From assembly GCA_030647965.1 (NCBI GenBank), contig JAUSIT010000028.1, positions 1 through 49,584 of the forward strand: a DNA stretch of 49,584 nt, written 5' to 3'. A model generated the notes under the pieces. The model worked only from the letters and a program-made list of their open reading frames with translations. It had not been told where the DNA came from and made no database searches. A program made the position numbers and the translations under genes. Below, in pieces: positions 41,794 to 49,584 of this stretch; the stretch's first letter is position 1, and every line of letters starts with the position of its first letter. Source of the stretch: Nanobdellota archaeon (GTDB lineage Archaea > Nanobdellota > Nanobdellia > Pacearchaeales > GW2011-AR1).

Positions 41794-43671
41794 ATGAAAG
41801 CACTAATACTCGCTGGCGGAAGAGGAAGCCGGTTAAACGAATTAACAAAAGACAAAAACAAAAGCATGTTAGAACTATTTGAAAAACCCCTTATTGAGTA
41901 TAATTTAGGGCATGCTTTTGAAGCAGGTGTTGGCGAGATTATAATTGTTGTGGGTTATAAAAAAGAAGATATTATCAAATATGTAGGAAATAGCTATAAG
42001 GGGATAAAAGTCAGCTATGTTGTTCAAAAAGAGCAAAGAGGGGTTGTTAATGCTATTGAAAGTGCAAGAAAAGCAATTGGAAAAAGTGATTTTATTCTTA
42101 TGCTGGCTGATGAAATAGTTGTTGATGCAAAATTAAAAGAAATGGCTGAAAAATTTAAAAAACAAGAGCTTTTTGGAATTTGTGGAGTAACTTTTGAAAC
42201 AGATAAATCCAGCATTGGAAAGACTTATTCTTCAATGGTTAATGAAAAAGGAAGAGTTTTCAGGTTAATAGAAAAACCAAGATTCCCAATAAATAACATT
42301 AAAGGAACAGGGCATTGTATTTTGAAAAATGAAATTTTAGATTATATTGAAAGAACCCCTATAAATGCAAACAGGGGAGAAAGAGAGTTAGTTGATTTAA
42401 TTCAGTGTGCTGTTGATGAAGGAAAAAAAGTTTATGTTTATCCTATAACAAAAGCTTATGTTAATGCAAATACACAAGAAGATTTTGATTTAGCAAAAGA
42501 AATGATTAAAAAATCAAATCCAAGAGTTTTAATTGTTCATACTCAAATGAAATATTTAGGTGGAGCTGAATTGCTTATTGTAGAATTATGCAACTGGCTG
42601 ACAAAAAAAGGAGTAAAAAATGACATATTAGCTTTATCAAAATCAAAAGAAGTTGAAAATTCTCTAATTAATACAAATATAATTATCCCAAAGCACAATA
42701 TTGATTTGTCTCCCCCTGGATTTAAAAATTCTAAAGATATTTTAGATTTTATAAAAGTATATAGAGGAGAATTAAGAAAATTAGCAAAAGAATATGATGT
42801 TATTAATTTTCATAATTTTCCTGCAACTTGGACATTATTTCCAAGAAAAAAACCTTGTGTCTGGATGTTAAATGAACCTCCAAATTTATGGAGCAAGCCA
42901 AATGCAAGCTTTTCATTGAAAATGCTAAATAAAATAAGAAATTATGTAGATAGAGAAATTATTAGAAATTCAGTAGATATTATTTGTGTTGCAGACGATT
43001 TTAACAAAGAAAGAGCAAAAATAAGATATAAGAAAAATCCAAGACTTTTTTATTATGGTGTTAATTATGATTTTTTCTCTAAAGGAAATGCTGAAAAAGC
43101 AAGAAAAAAATTTAATTTAAAAAATAAATTTATAGTTATTCAATCTGGAATGCTTACTGAACAAAAAAATCAACTAGAAAGCATAAAAACAATTAACCAT
43201 GTAAAAAAAGAAATTCCAAATATCTTGCTAGTTTTAGCTGGAAAAGCAGATGAAGATTATAAGAAAAAATTAAATAATTATATTTTAAAAAATAATTTAG
43301 AAAAATATGTTTTATTTACAGATAATTTAAACAGAGAAGACTTAAGAGATTTATATGAGGCAAGTGATGTAGGTTTATTTCCTATTGGAAAGCAAGGAGG
43401 ATGGCTTGCACCATTTGAAATGCTTTGTTCTGAAAATCCAATAATTGTTTCAGAAGATTTAGGTGCTGCTTCTATAATTAAGAAAAATGAATTAGGTAGT
43501 GTAACAAATAATTATACAGATGCACTAATTAAAATTTATAAAAATAAACAAGAATATAAAGATCAGGCAAAAAAAGCTGCATTATGGATTAGTAAAAATC
43601 TTGGATGGAATGTTTTTGCAGACAAAATGATTAAGGCATATAAAGATGCATGGAAGATGCATCGGGGATAA
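41794..43671 (+). CDS. Fusion: nucleotidyltransferase domain plus GT4 glycosyltransferase
   Basis: A 625-residue two-domain protein. Residues 1-240 are a sugar-phosphate nucleotidyltransferase (ILAGGRGSRLNELTKDKNKSMLELFEKPLIEY, FILMLADEIVVD, GTGHCILKNEIL). Residues 245-625 are a GT-B glycosyltransferase of family 4 (MKYLGGAELLIVELCNWL, IQSGMLTEQKNQLESI, and the E-x7-E region FEMLCSENPIIVSED). The first domain makes an NDP-sugar and the second could use it, so donor synthesis and transfer may be coupled. TATAAAGG at 41772-41779 lies about 20 nt upstream. Confidence 0.9.
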   Translation: MKALILAGGRGSRLNELTKDKNKSMLELFEKPLIEYNLGHAFEAGVGEIIIVVGYKKEDIIKYVGNSYKGIKVSYVVQKEQRGVVNAIESARKAIGKSDFILMLADEIVVDAKLKEMAEKFKKQELFGICGVTFETDKSSIGKTYSSMVNEKGRVFRLIEKPRFPINNIKGTGHCILKNEILDYIERTPINANRGERELVDLIQCAVDEGKKVYVYPITKAYVNANTQEDFDLAKEMIKKSNPRVLIVHTQMKYLGGAELLIVELCNWLTKKGVKNDILALSKSKEVENSLINTNIIIPKHNIDLSPPGFKNSKDILDFIKVYRGELRKLAKEYDVINFHNFPATWTLFPRKKPCVWMLNEPPNLWSKPNASFSLKMLNKIRNYVDREIIRNSVDIICVADDFNKERAKIRYKKNPRLFYYGVNYDFFSKGNAEKARKKFNLKNKFIVIQSGMLTEQKNQLESIKTINHVKKEIPNILLVLAGKADEDYKKKLNNYILKNNLEKYVLFTDNLNREDLRDLYEASDVGLFPIGKQGGWLAPFEMLCSENPIIVSEDLGAASIIKKNELGSVTNNYTDALIKIYKNKQEYKDQAKKAALWISKNLGWNVFADKMIKAYKDAWKMHRG

Positions 43672-43688
43672 AAATTTTCTAATAATTT

Positions 43689-43910
43689 GATGCTCGCTTC
43701 GCTCGCATATGATGTGCCTGATGGCAAGATATATGAAATTTTCTAGCAAAAATTACGATTTATTAATAATTCTGATACAGAATTTCTGGGTAGGATTTTT
43801 ACTAATAAATCGTTAGGAGACGCCAAAAAGTTTTACTCTTACAATAAGTAACGATAATAGAAGAGTAAAACTTTTTCAGTCGACTTAGTATTATCACAAA
43901 GTGCTAAATT
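43689..43910 (+). repeat. Mosaic intergenic repeat, copy 3 with nested palindrome
   Basis: Begins TGATGCTCGC, the reverse complement of the end of copy 1. GGCAAGATATATG...TTACGATTTATTAATA (43723 on) matches copy 2, including the hairpin AATTTT(C)-TAGC-(A)AAAATT (43737-43754). The 52-nt palindrome (43825-43876) interrupts the part that reads ...GGAG-CGACTT... in copies 1 and 2. The rest matches copy 2 up to GTGC near 43903. It fills the gap between two convergent genes. Confidence 0.78.
43825..43876. repeat. Nested 52-nt palindrome (second instance)
   Basis: Stem AAAAAGTTTTACTCTT (43825-43840) pairs with AAGAGTAAAACTTTTT (43861-43876). The 20-nt loop reads ATAAGTAACG in the middle, the reverse complement of the loop core CGTTACTTAT of 28507-28558. 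One stem pair is A-T here and G-C there. Confidence 0.8.
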
Positions 43911-43914
43911 CTAG

Positions 43915-45054
43915 TCAATGATTTAATTTTTTACACTCACCTAATTCATAAGCAGGGCATAATGTGCATTGTTTTGGAACTTTGTTTTCTCTGATTAATT
44001 TTCTCATTTGCTTGTATTCATCTGAATACCAGATTTCTTTAAATGGTTTTTCAAAAACATTTCCCAGAGCAAGATTTTTCTGCCACTCTCTTGCATTTGC
44101 TTCATTTTGGCCACAGCAAGGAGTTACATGACCTGTAACAAAAATAAATGGCATTATGTACTCTTTACAATTTCTTATTGGAGGTTTGCATGAAAGGCCT
44201 TCTGCGTCTTGTTTTGCAGACATATTAACTGTTATTGGAATTTTGTATTGTGCAGCCCTTTCATTAATTTTTCTTACATATTCCTGATCAATTTTAACTT
44301 CATATTTTTTTGCTTCTTTATATCCATGAAGCAAAGGAGTTACTAGTATCTCTCCAACTTCTGTATCTAAAGAATGAACCATATCAATAAAATCTAGTAT
44401 TTCATCTTTTGATTTACTTGTAACAATATAATGAAAATTAATTATTGGAAATCTTTTTTTCATTTGTTTTTTCAACTGAACAAATGTTTTAAGATTTTTT
44501 ATTAATTTATCATAATCACTTCCAACACAAATTGATTCAAAAGATTTTTTTGAAGCACCATATACTGAAAGAAATTGAAAGTCAGGCCCAACTTCAATTA
44601 ATTCTTTTATTTGCTCATCATTTTTAAAATGAGAAAAGTGGTCAAAGACTTCTATTATTGTTCCTCTTGATTTTGCATAGGCCATCATTTTATGATAGTC
44701 TGGATTTAAATAAGAAGAACCTATTCCGGTTAAGCCCAACCATTTTGGTCTTCCAAAATCATCCATTATTTTTCTAAATTGTTCAAAAGTCATATTTTTT
44801 GAAGGCTCTTTCCAATAAGTATGCTCGCAGCACCGACAACGGAAATTACAAACTGTTGTTGGTTCTATTTCTAAAAAAGGAAGAAATAAATCAATTCCTA
44901 ATTTTGGAAAAAGTTTGTTTAATAAAAAAGAAGAGGATTTTCTATTCCACCATAATGGATAAACCCAAAACATATTATATATTTCTCTGAATTTTCGCTC
45001 TAATATAAAATTAGACAGCATTTTCATTTTATGTGTAAAAGACATTGATGGCAT
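43915..45054 (-). CDS. Radical SAM/SPASM protein
   Basis: A 379-residue protein: EIEPTTVCNFRCRCCEHTYW carries C69-x3-C73-x2-C76. LGLTGIGSSYLNPDYHKMM and the C-terminal SPASM cysteines (LSCKPPIRNCKEY, GHVTPCCGQNE, CTLCPAYELGECKKL) fit an enzyme with auxiliary Fe-S clusters. Members modify peptides or sugars. The first 60 residues are a basic, partly hydrophobic extension. TTTATAAAC (about 45074-45083, reverse) lies 25 nt before the ATG at 45054. Confidence 0.88.
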   Translation of the reverse strand: MPSMSFTHKMKMLSNFILERKFREIYNMFWVYPLWWNRKSSSFLLNKLFPKLGIDLFLPFLEIEPTTVCNFRCRCCEHTYWKEPSKNMTFEQFRKIMDDFGRPKWLGLTGIGSSYLNPDYHKMMAYAKSRGTIIEVFDHFSHFKNDEQIKELIEVGPDFQFLSVYGASKKSFESICVGSDYDKLIKNLKTFVQLKKQMKKRFPIINFHYIVTSKSKDEILDFIDMVHSLDTEVGEILVTPLLHGYKEAKKYEVKIDQEYVRKINERAAQYKIPITVNMSAKQDAEGLSCKPPIRNCKEYIMPFIFVTGHVTPCCGQNEANAREWQKNLALGNVFEKPFKEIWYSDEYKQMRKLIRENKVPKQCTLCPAYELGECKKLNH

Positions 45055-45142
45055 AAAAGAAATAAAAAAAAGATGTTTATAAAGATAATTGAACTATTAT
45101 GAATATCTAAATATTTTTAAAGAGAAATATACATTTTTTTCC

Positions 45143-46189
45143 ATGGAAAATACACAATCTAATAAGGTTTTGGTAACTGGTGGATGTGGCTTTTTAGGAA
45201 GTCATATTTGTGAAATGTATATAAAAAAAGGCTGGGAAGTTATTGCTTATGACAACCTTGCTAAACATGAATTTGCAAGAAACACATATATGAAGCCAGA
45301 AGCAAGATATCATAATCAAAAGCTATTGGAAAAACTTGGTGTAAAAGTTGTTGTTGCAGATATAAGAGATAAAGAAACTTTAATGAAATGGGCTGAAGGA
45401 TGCAATTATATATGTCATACTGCTGCACAACCAACAATGACTATGTCTTGGGAAGATCCTGTTTTAGATTTTACAACAAATGTTGTTGGGACTTTTAATG
45501 TTTTAGAAGCAGCAAGAAAATTTAATATTCCAATTGCATCATGTAATTCTGTTCATTGTTATGGGCCTGATAAAATTAATTCTGAACTAACAGAAAAAGA
45601 AACAAGATATGTAAGAAACCCAGTTACAATAAATGAAAAAGAGCCTTTATTACAAGGAGTTGTTACACCACTTCATGCTTCAAAATCTTCTGCAGAGCAT
45701 TATATTCAGTGTTATATTGATACTTTTAAATTAAAAGCAGCTAGTTTTAGATTAACAGGAATTTATGGGCCAAATCAGTTTGGTGGAGAAGACCATGGAT
45801 GGGTTGCAAATTTTGCAATTAGAAATGTTTTAGATATGCCCTTGACAGTTTTTGGAACAGGAAAGCAATTAAGAGATATTCTTTATGCAACCGATGTTGC
45901 AGAAGCTTTTGATGCTTTTTATGAAAATCAAAAACCAGGAATTTATAATATTGGTGGCGGAGAAAAAACAATGATTTCCCTGATAGAATGTATTAAAATG
46001 ATTGATGAAATAACAGGCAAAAAATCAAATGTAATTTTTGATAAAGACAGATTTGGAGATTTAAGATATTATGTTTCAGATATAAGCAAAGCAAAAAAAG
46101 AGCTTGGATGGGAGCCAAAAGTTCTTCCAAGAGAAGGTATTGAAAATCTGATTAAATGGATTAATCAAAATAGAAATTTATTTATCTGA
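45143..46189 (+). CDS. NAD-dependent epimerase/dehydratase resembling CDP-tyvelose epimerase; catalytic Tyr missing
   Basis: A 348-residue extended SDR: VLVTGGCGFLGSHICEMY, YICHTAAQPTM, TNVVGTFNVLEAARKF and FRLTGIYGPNQFGGEDHGWVANF (a segment typical of RfbE-type CDP-tyvelose epimerases). IYNIGGGEKTMISL follows. Where Y-x3-K should stand, the sequence is TPLHASKSS: Leu177 takes the Tyr position, His178 follows, and Lys181 is kept. ATG 45143 is chosen over an upstream TTG; an AT-rich TATA-like stretch (about 45108-45123) is centred 28 nt before it. Confidence 0.87.
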   Translation: MENTQSNKVLVTGGCGFLGSHICEMYIKKGWEVIAYDNLAKHEFARNTYMKPEARYHNQKLLEKLGVKVVVADIRDKETLMKWAEGCNYICHTAAQPTMTMSWEDPVLDFTTNVVGTFNVLEAARKFNIPIASCNSVHCYGPDKINSELTEKETRYVRNPVTINEKEPLLQGVVTPLHASKSSAEHYIQCYIDTFKLKAASFRLTGIYGPNQFGGEDHGWVANFAIRNVLDMPLTVFGTGKQLRDILYATDVAEAFDAFYENQKPGIYNIGGGEKTMISLIECIKMIDEITGKKSNVIFDKDRFGDLRYYVSDISKAKKELGWEPKVLPREGIENLIKWINQNRNLFI

Positions 46190-46202
46190 ACTAAACCGGA
46201 TT

Positions 46203-46213
46203 AATTTATAAAC
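46203..46213 (+). promoter_or_regulatory. TATA box of the third B12-type radical SAM gene
   Basis: AATTTATAAAC is centred 26 nt before the ATG at 46234, again a leaderless arrangement. Confidence 0.55.
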
Positions 46214-46233
46214 TAAAAATTCTGAAATTATCT

Positions 46234-47613
46234 ATGGCTAAACTAGTGTTAGTAAATGCTGGCAAAAAATATGAATATGGGGTTCATGAACCATTGCACT
46301 TGTTAGGATTAGCTGCTTATGCAAAAAAGTTTGGACATGAAGTGCATATTCTTGACCAAATAGCAGGAGAAAATGTTTTTGAAAAAATTCAAAAACTAAA
46401 TCCTGATTTTGTAGGAATTACTGCAACAACTGCAGTTATAACTGATGCATATGAAATAGCAGATTGGTGCAAGAAAAATAATTTTAAAACAATTATTGGC
46501 GGAGTTCATGTAAGTGTTATGCCTGAAGAAGCAAAAGAACATGCTAATTTTGTAGTTAAAGGAGAAGGAGAAGAAGCCTTAGTAAGTATTATTTCTGGAA
46601 AAGAGAAAGAAGGAATAATTCCCGGAAGTTGTATTAAAGATTTAGATTCTTTGCCTAAAATAGATAGAGATTTAATAGACATGAAATACTATCAAAAAGG
46701 AAAAGATAGGACTCCTGGAACACATCTTCATTTTGTTCCACCAAATACAAAATTAAATTCAATAATTGGAACAAGAGGTTGTCCTTTTAATTGTATTTTT
46801 TGCCATAATAGCTGGAGGGGGCTTCCAGTAAGAATGAATTCTGCTAAACATATAATTGAAGAAATGAAAGAACTAGAAGAAAAATACCAAACAGAAGCTG
46901 TTTTTTTTATGGATGATGATTTTTTATTTAGCAAGCAAAGAGTAAATGAATTTTGTGATCTTTACAAAAAAGAAGGATTAAAAATAATTTGGGGATGCCA
47001 ATCAAGAGTAACTGCTGTTGATGAAGAAATTTTAAAAAAACTAAAAGAAGCAAATTGCAAACAAATTACATTTGGCTTAGAATCAGGTTCTCAAAGAATT
47101 CTTGGAATTTTAAAAAATAATAGAACAACTGTTGAACAAAATAAAAATGCAATAAAACTGGTAAAAGAAGCTGGAATTCTTGCTTGTGGATCATTTATGA
47201 TAGGAAATCCTGGAGAAACAGAAGAAGAAATTTTAGAAACTAAAAAATTCATTATTGAAAATGATTTAGATGGTTTTGGCGTAAGTGTTACAACCCCTTT
47301 CCCAGGAACTAAATTATGGGAAATGTGCAAAGAAAAAGGAATTATCCCTCAAAAAATTGATTGGGCTAATTTTAATCTTTCTAAGCTTACATTTGCACTA
47401 AATGATATTCCTCCTGAAAAAATGGAAAAAATAAACCAAGATTTTCTTAATCTTGTTTTAGAAAGAAATCCTGGAATGGCTCCAAAAAATATTTTAAAAG
47501 TTGCATTAAGACATCCTAAAAAAGCAATTACTAGGCTAATTAAAAATCCAAAAGCAGTTATAACTATTTTTAAAAGAATATTTAAGAAAAATGGAAAGAC
47601 TCAAACTAATTAA
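46234..47613 (+). CDS. B12-binding-domain radical SAM protein
   Basis: A 459-residue protein. The N-terminal cobalamin-binding fold (EPLHLLGLAAYAKKFGHEVHILDQ, TIIGGVHVSVMPEEA, VKGEGEEALVSI) precedes a radical SAM core with C183-x3-C187-x2-C190 (TRGCPFNCIFC). FFMDDDFLFSKQRV, QITFGLESGSQ and MIGNPGETEEEI follow. The C-terminal ~80 residues are basic and helical. It overlaps the next GT4 gene by 23 nt, tying the modification to a glycosyltransferase step. Confidence 0.9.
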   Translation: MAKLVLVNAGKKYEYGVHEPLHLLGLAAYAKKFGHEVHILDQIAGENVFEKIQKLNPDFVGITATTAVITDAYEIADWCKKNNFKTIIGGVHVSVMPEEAKEHANFVVKGEGEEALVSIISGKEKEGIIPGSCIKDLDSLPKIDRDLIDMKYYQKGKDRTPGTHLHFVPPNTKLNSIIGTRGCPFNCIFCHNSWRGLPVRMNSAKHIIEEMKELEEKYQTEAVFFMDDDFLFSKQRVNEFCDLYKKEGLKIIWGCQSRVTAVDEEILKKLKEANCKQITFGLESGSQRILGILKNNRTTVEQNKNAIKLVKEAGILACGSFMIGNPGETEEEILETKKFIIENDLDGFGVSVTTPFPGTKLWEMCKEKGIIPQKIDWANFNLSKLTFALNDIPPEKMEKINQDFLNLVLERNPGMAPKNILKVALRHPKKAITRLIKNPKAVITIFKRIFKKNGKTQTN

Positions 47614-48778
47614 AATTGCACACTGTTCACATTCTTACTTTTTAGGAGAAGGTGAAAGGGATTTGAAAAAACTTGTTTTAAATGATTGGTATGCAAAAAC
47701 TGCAAGGCAGATAAAAAAATATAATCCTGAAATAGAAATTGAATGCTGGGCTCCTGAAAAAATCTACAAAAAAGATGAAGAGTTCATTGATGCAGAGATA
47801 AAATATAGATTTTTTCCTGTAACTTTTTCTCCTGTTTATGCTCTTGATTTCTCAATACCTATGCTTAAAGAACTTAAAAAAGAAATAGAAAAAAGCAAAA
47901 AAGAAAATTATAAATTAATTATCCATATCCATGAAATCCATAATTTGCATGGGCTTTTAATTGCAAGTTTTTTTGGCAAAGAAAAATTGATTGTTCAGCA
48001 CCATGGTGGAAGCTGGCCCATGAAACATTTAATGCAAACAAAAAGATACAAACTGTTCTTTCCATTATTTATTTTAGGTCAGATTTGGGAAAATATTGTT
48101 TTAAAAAATATAAAATGCTTTTTTGTGCTAAGTAAGGATGAAATGAATTATCTAAACAAAGTTGCTCCTAAATCTAAAGTTATATTTCAAACAATGGGAA
48201 TTGAAGATGAATATTTTAAAACAATTGATAAAAAAACAGCAAGAAAAAAATTGCATTTAAAACAAGATAAAAAAATATTATTATTTCTAGGAAGAATTAA
48301 TCAGGTAAAGGGAGTTGGAACATTACTTGAAGCAATGCTTAAATTAAAAGATAAAAAAGATATTGAATTAAAAATTGCAGGATTTGGGCCAGAAGAAGAA
48401 AAATTCAAAAATTATGTTAAAGAAAATGAATTGAAAAATGTTGAATTTTTGGGCGGAGTTTTTGGAGATAAAAAGTTGTTATATTTAAGCGCAGCAGATG
48501 CTTTAGTTCTTCCTTCATCAAAAGAAGGTGCTCCTGTTTCTGTTATGGAAGCAATGGCTAAAAATCTGCCTTCAATTGCAACAAATGTTGGAGGAGTTTC
48601 TTTAATGATTGAAAATGGGCAAAATGGCCTAGTAATAAATCCAAGAAAACCTGATGAAATAGTTAATGCAGTAAATGAAATACTGGCTTGGAAAGGCAAA
48701 AACATAAGAAAATACGCTGAAAAATATAAATGGAAAGAAATTATAAAAAATACTGTTGAAAATTACAAGATCATATAG
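47591..48778 (+). CDS. GT4 glycosyltransferase
   Basis: A 395-residue GT-B enzyme: IVQHHGGSWPMKHLM, KTARKKLHLKQDKKILLFLGRINQVKGVGTLLEAM, FGPEEEKFKNYV, and the E-x7-E donor site in LPSSKEGAPVSVMEAMAKNLPSIATNVGG. The domain linker is at about residue 200. It shares the DKKTARKKL motif and neighbouring pattern with the convergent GT4 gene at the right edge, so the two look like paralogues. They end 1 nt apart. Confidence 0.92.
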   Translation: MERLKLIKIAHCSHSYFLGEGERDLKKLVLNDWYAKTARQIKKYNPEIEIECWAPEKIYKKDEEFIDAEIKYRFFPVTFSPVYALDFSIPMLKELKKEIEKSKKENYKLIIHIHEIHNLHGLLIASFFGKEKLIVQHHGGSWPMKHLMQTKRYKLFFPLFILGQIWENIVLKNIKCFFVLSKDEMNYLNKVAPKSKVIFQTMGIEDEYFKTIDKKTARKKLHLKQDKKILLFLGRINQVKGVGTLLEAMLKLKDKKDIELKIAGFGPEEEKFKNYVKENELKNVEFLGGVFGDKKLLYLSAADALVLPSSKEGAPVSVMEAMAKNLPSIATNVGGVSLMIENGQNGLVINPRKPDEIVNAVNEILAWKGKNIRKYAEKYKWKEIIKNTVENYKII

Positions 48779-48779
48779 A

Positions 48780-49584
48780 TTAATTAAAAAGCTTATTGAT
48801 AAATTCTTTTTTCAAGTTTTCTTCACTATACTCTTTTATAATAAATTTTCTTGATTCTAAAGAGATTTTTTTCTTTTGTTTTTCAGAAATTTCAAAGAAT
48901 TTTTTAATTTCATTATTCATGGATTCATAATTTAGTTTGCTTTTGATTGCAGATTCTAATGTTCTTAATGATTTAATATCAGAAACTAAGGTTGGAAGGC
49001 CACAAGACATTGCCTCTCTTGGAACAAATCCAAATGATTCTATTCTGCTTGGAAAAATACACAAATCAGCAGAATTATAATAATCTACAAGTTCTTCATG
49101 TTTTTTTGAATTTAAATGAATTAAATTCTGTAAATTCAAATTCTTAAAATGATTATCATTAATCTCTCCAATTAAAACAAAAATTTTGTTAGGATTATTT
49201 TTAATTAATTCTAATGATATATCAGAACCTTTCATATATTCTATTCTCCCAACATATAGAATAATTTCTTTATTTATGGGTAAACCTAATTTTTTTCTTG
49301 CTGTTTTTTTATCTTTTGGAACAAATAGTTTAGTATCTATTGTTAGAGGAAGATAATCTAAATTTTTAATTAAATAAGAAAAATTCTTTTTATAAAATTC
49401 ATAAATGTCTTTTGAACAAAATAAAATTTTTTTAGGTAAAAAGCTTAATGGTAAAAAAAACAAGGCTTCAAAAAAAGATTTTATTTTATATTTCTTATTG
49501 CTTACTTTAAAAGATTCAATAGGATCTCCTACTTGAAAACAAATAAAATCTCTTTTATTAAAAAGTGATGAAAAAGACATAGCA
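48780..49584 (-). CDS. GT4 glycosyltransferase, 5' end cut off by window
   Basis: At least 266 residues of a GT-B glycosyltransferase: KILFCSKDIYEFYKKNF, KKTARKKLGLPINKEIILYVGRIEYMKGSDISLEL, and FPSRIESFGFVPREAMSCGLPTLVSD with the E-x7-E site. The frame stays open to the window end upstream of Met at 49580. Relatives are about 370-400 residues long, so roughly 100 N-terminal residues should lie outside. Convergent with the previous GT4 gene. Confidence 0.88.
   Translation of the reverse strand, partial: AMSFSSLFNKRDFICFQVGDPIESFKVSNKKYKIKSFFEALFFLPLSFLPKKILFCSKDIYEFYKKNFSYLIKNLDYLPLTIDTKLFVPKDKKTARKKLGLPINKEIILYVGRIEYMKGSDISLELIKNNPNKIFVLIGEINDNHFKNLNLQNLIHLNSKKHEELVDYYNSADLCIFPSRIESFGFVPREAMSCGLPTLVSDIKSLRTLESAIKSKLNYESMNNEIKKFFEISEKQKKKISLESRKFIIKEYSEENLKKEFINKLFN

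Noticed and set aside
1-49584. CRISPR array, rRNA or tRNA genes
   Set aside because: No regularly spaced repeats and no recognisable tRNA or rRNA sequence were seen on either strand by reading; a covariance-model scan was not possible.

Overview
The window is a compact, AT-rich archaeal chromosome segment. It carries the archaeal S10/spc ribosomal protein cluster (including the archaeal/eukaryotic-type proteins eS4, eL32, eL19 and an aIF1/SUI1 gene), SecY followed by an EMC3/YidC-like insertase, an AglB oligosaccharyltransferase and a dolichyl-phosphate GlcNAc-1-P transferase. Short proteins, 1-4 nt gene overlaps, TATA boxes about 25-28 nt before start codons (leaderless transcripts) and Lys/Glu-rich tails suit a DPANN-type archaeon such as the Woesearchaeota/Pacearchaeota. 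That placement is inference; no rRNA is present to test it.

Layout. (1) 1-7100, accessory: start of radC, a 4-TM protein, then a 3.8-kb segment (736-4500) bounded by ~145-bp direct repeats that duplicate the promoter and 5' end of a histidine phosphatase gene. Inside lie a winged-helix regulator with a palindromic operator, a Pol-beta-fold nucleotidyltransferase (together an AbiEi/AbiEii-like pair) and a UvrD-like SF1 helicase. The intact phosphatase follows, then a divergent AbrB-like gene pair around an 18-bp palindrome, a coiled-coil protein, a small Cys-rich protein and a damaged BRO-family gene. (2) 7113-20800: a candidate small RNA or leader, then uL3 to uL15, SecY and the insertase, mostly overlapping. 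Only the uL14/uL24 and uS8/uL6 junctions carry a longer spacer, and both spacers hold the same two-hairpin leader with GGAGG in a hairpin loop. (3) 20862-25543, housekeeping: RNase HI, an eIF2B-like ribose-1,5-bisphosphate isomerase candidate, a SpoIIM-family membrane protein, a radical SAM protein, a double-Lrp regulator and a mini zinc ribbon. (4) 25583-49584: a surface-glycan region with AglB, a GlcNAc-1-P transferase, a flippase-like protein, GT2, GT4 and GT39-like glycosyltransferases, two SDR proteins, a Pol-beta-like nucleotidyltransferase, an alkaline-phosphatase-fold enzyme, a nucleotidyltransferase-GT4 fusion and four radical SAM proteins (three with a likely B12-binding N-terminus).

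A dispersed mosaic repeat occurs three times in intergenic gaps (22143-22283, 28351-28566, 43689-43910). Its copies share a small hairpin whose stem changes in a compensatory way, and two of them contain a nested 52-nt palindrome at different positions. This repeat family, the twin-hairpin leaders of uL24 and uL6, and the repeat-bounded cassette at 736-4645 are the three signals most worth following.
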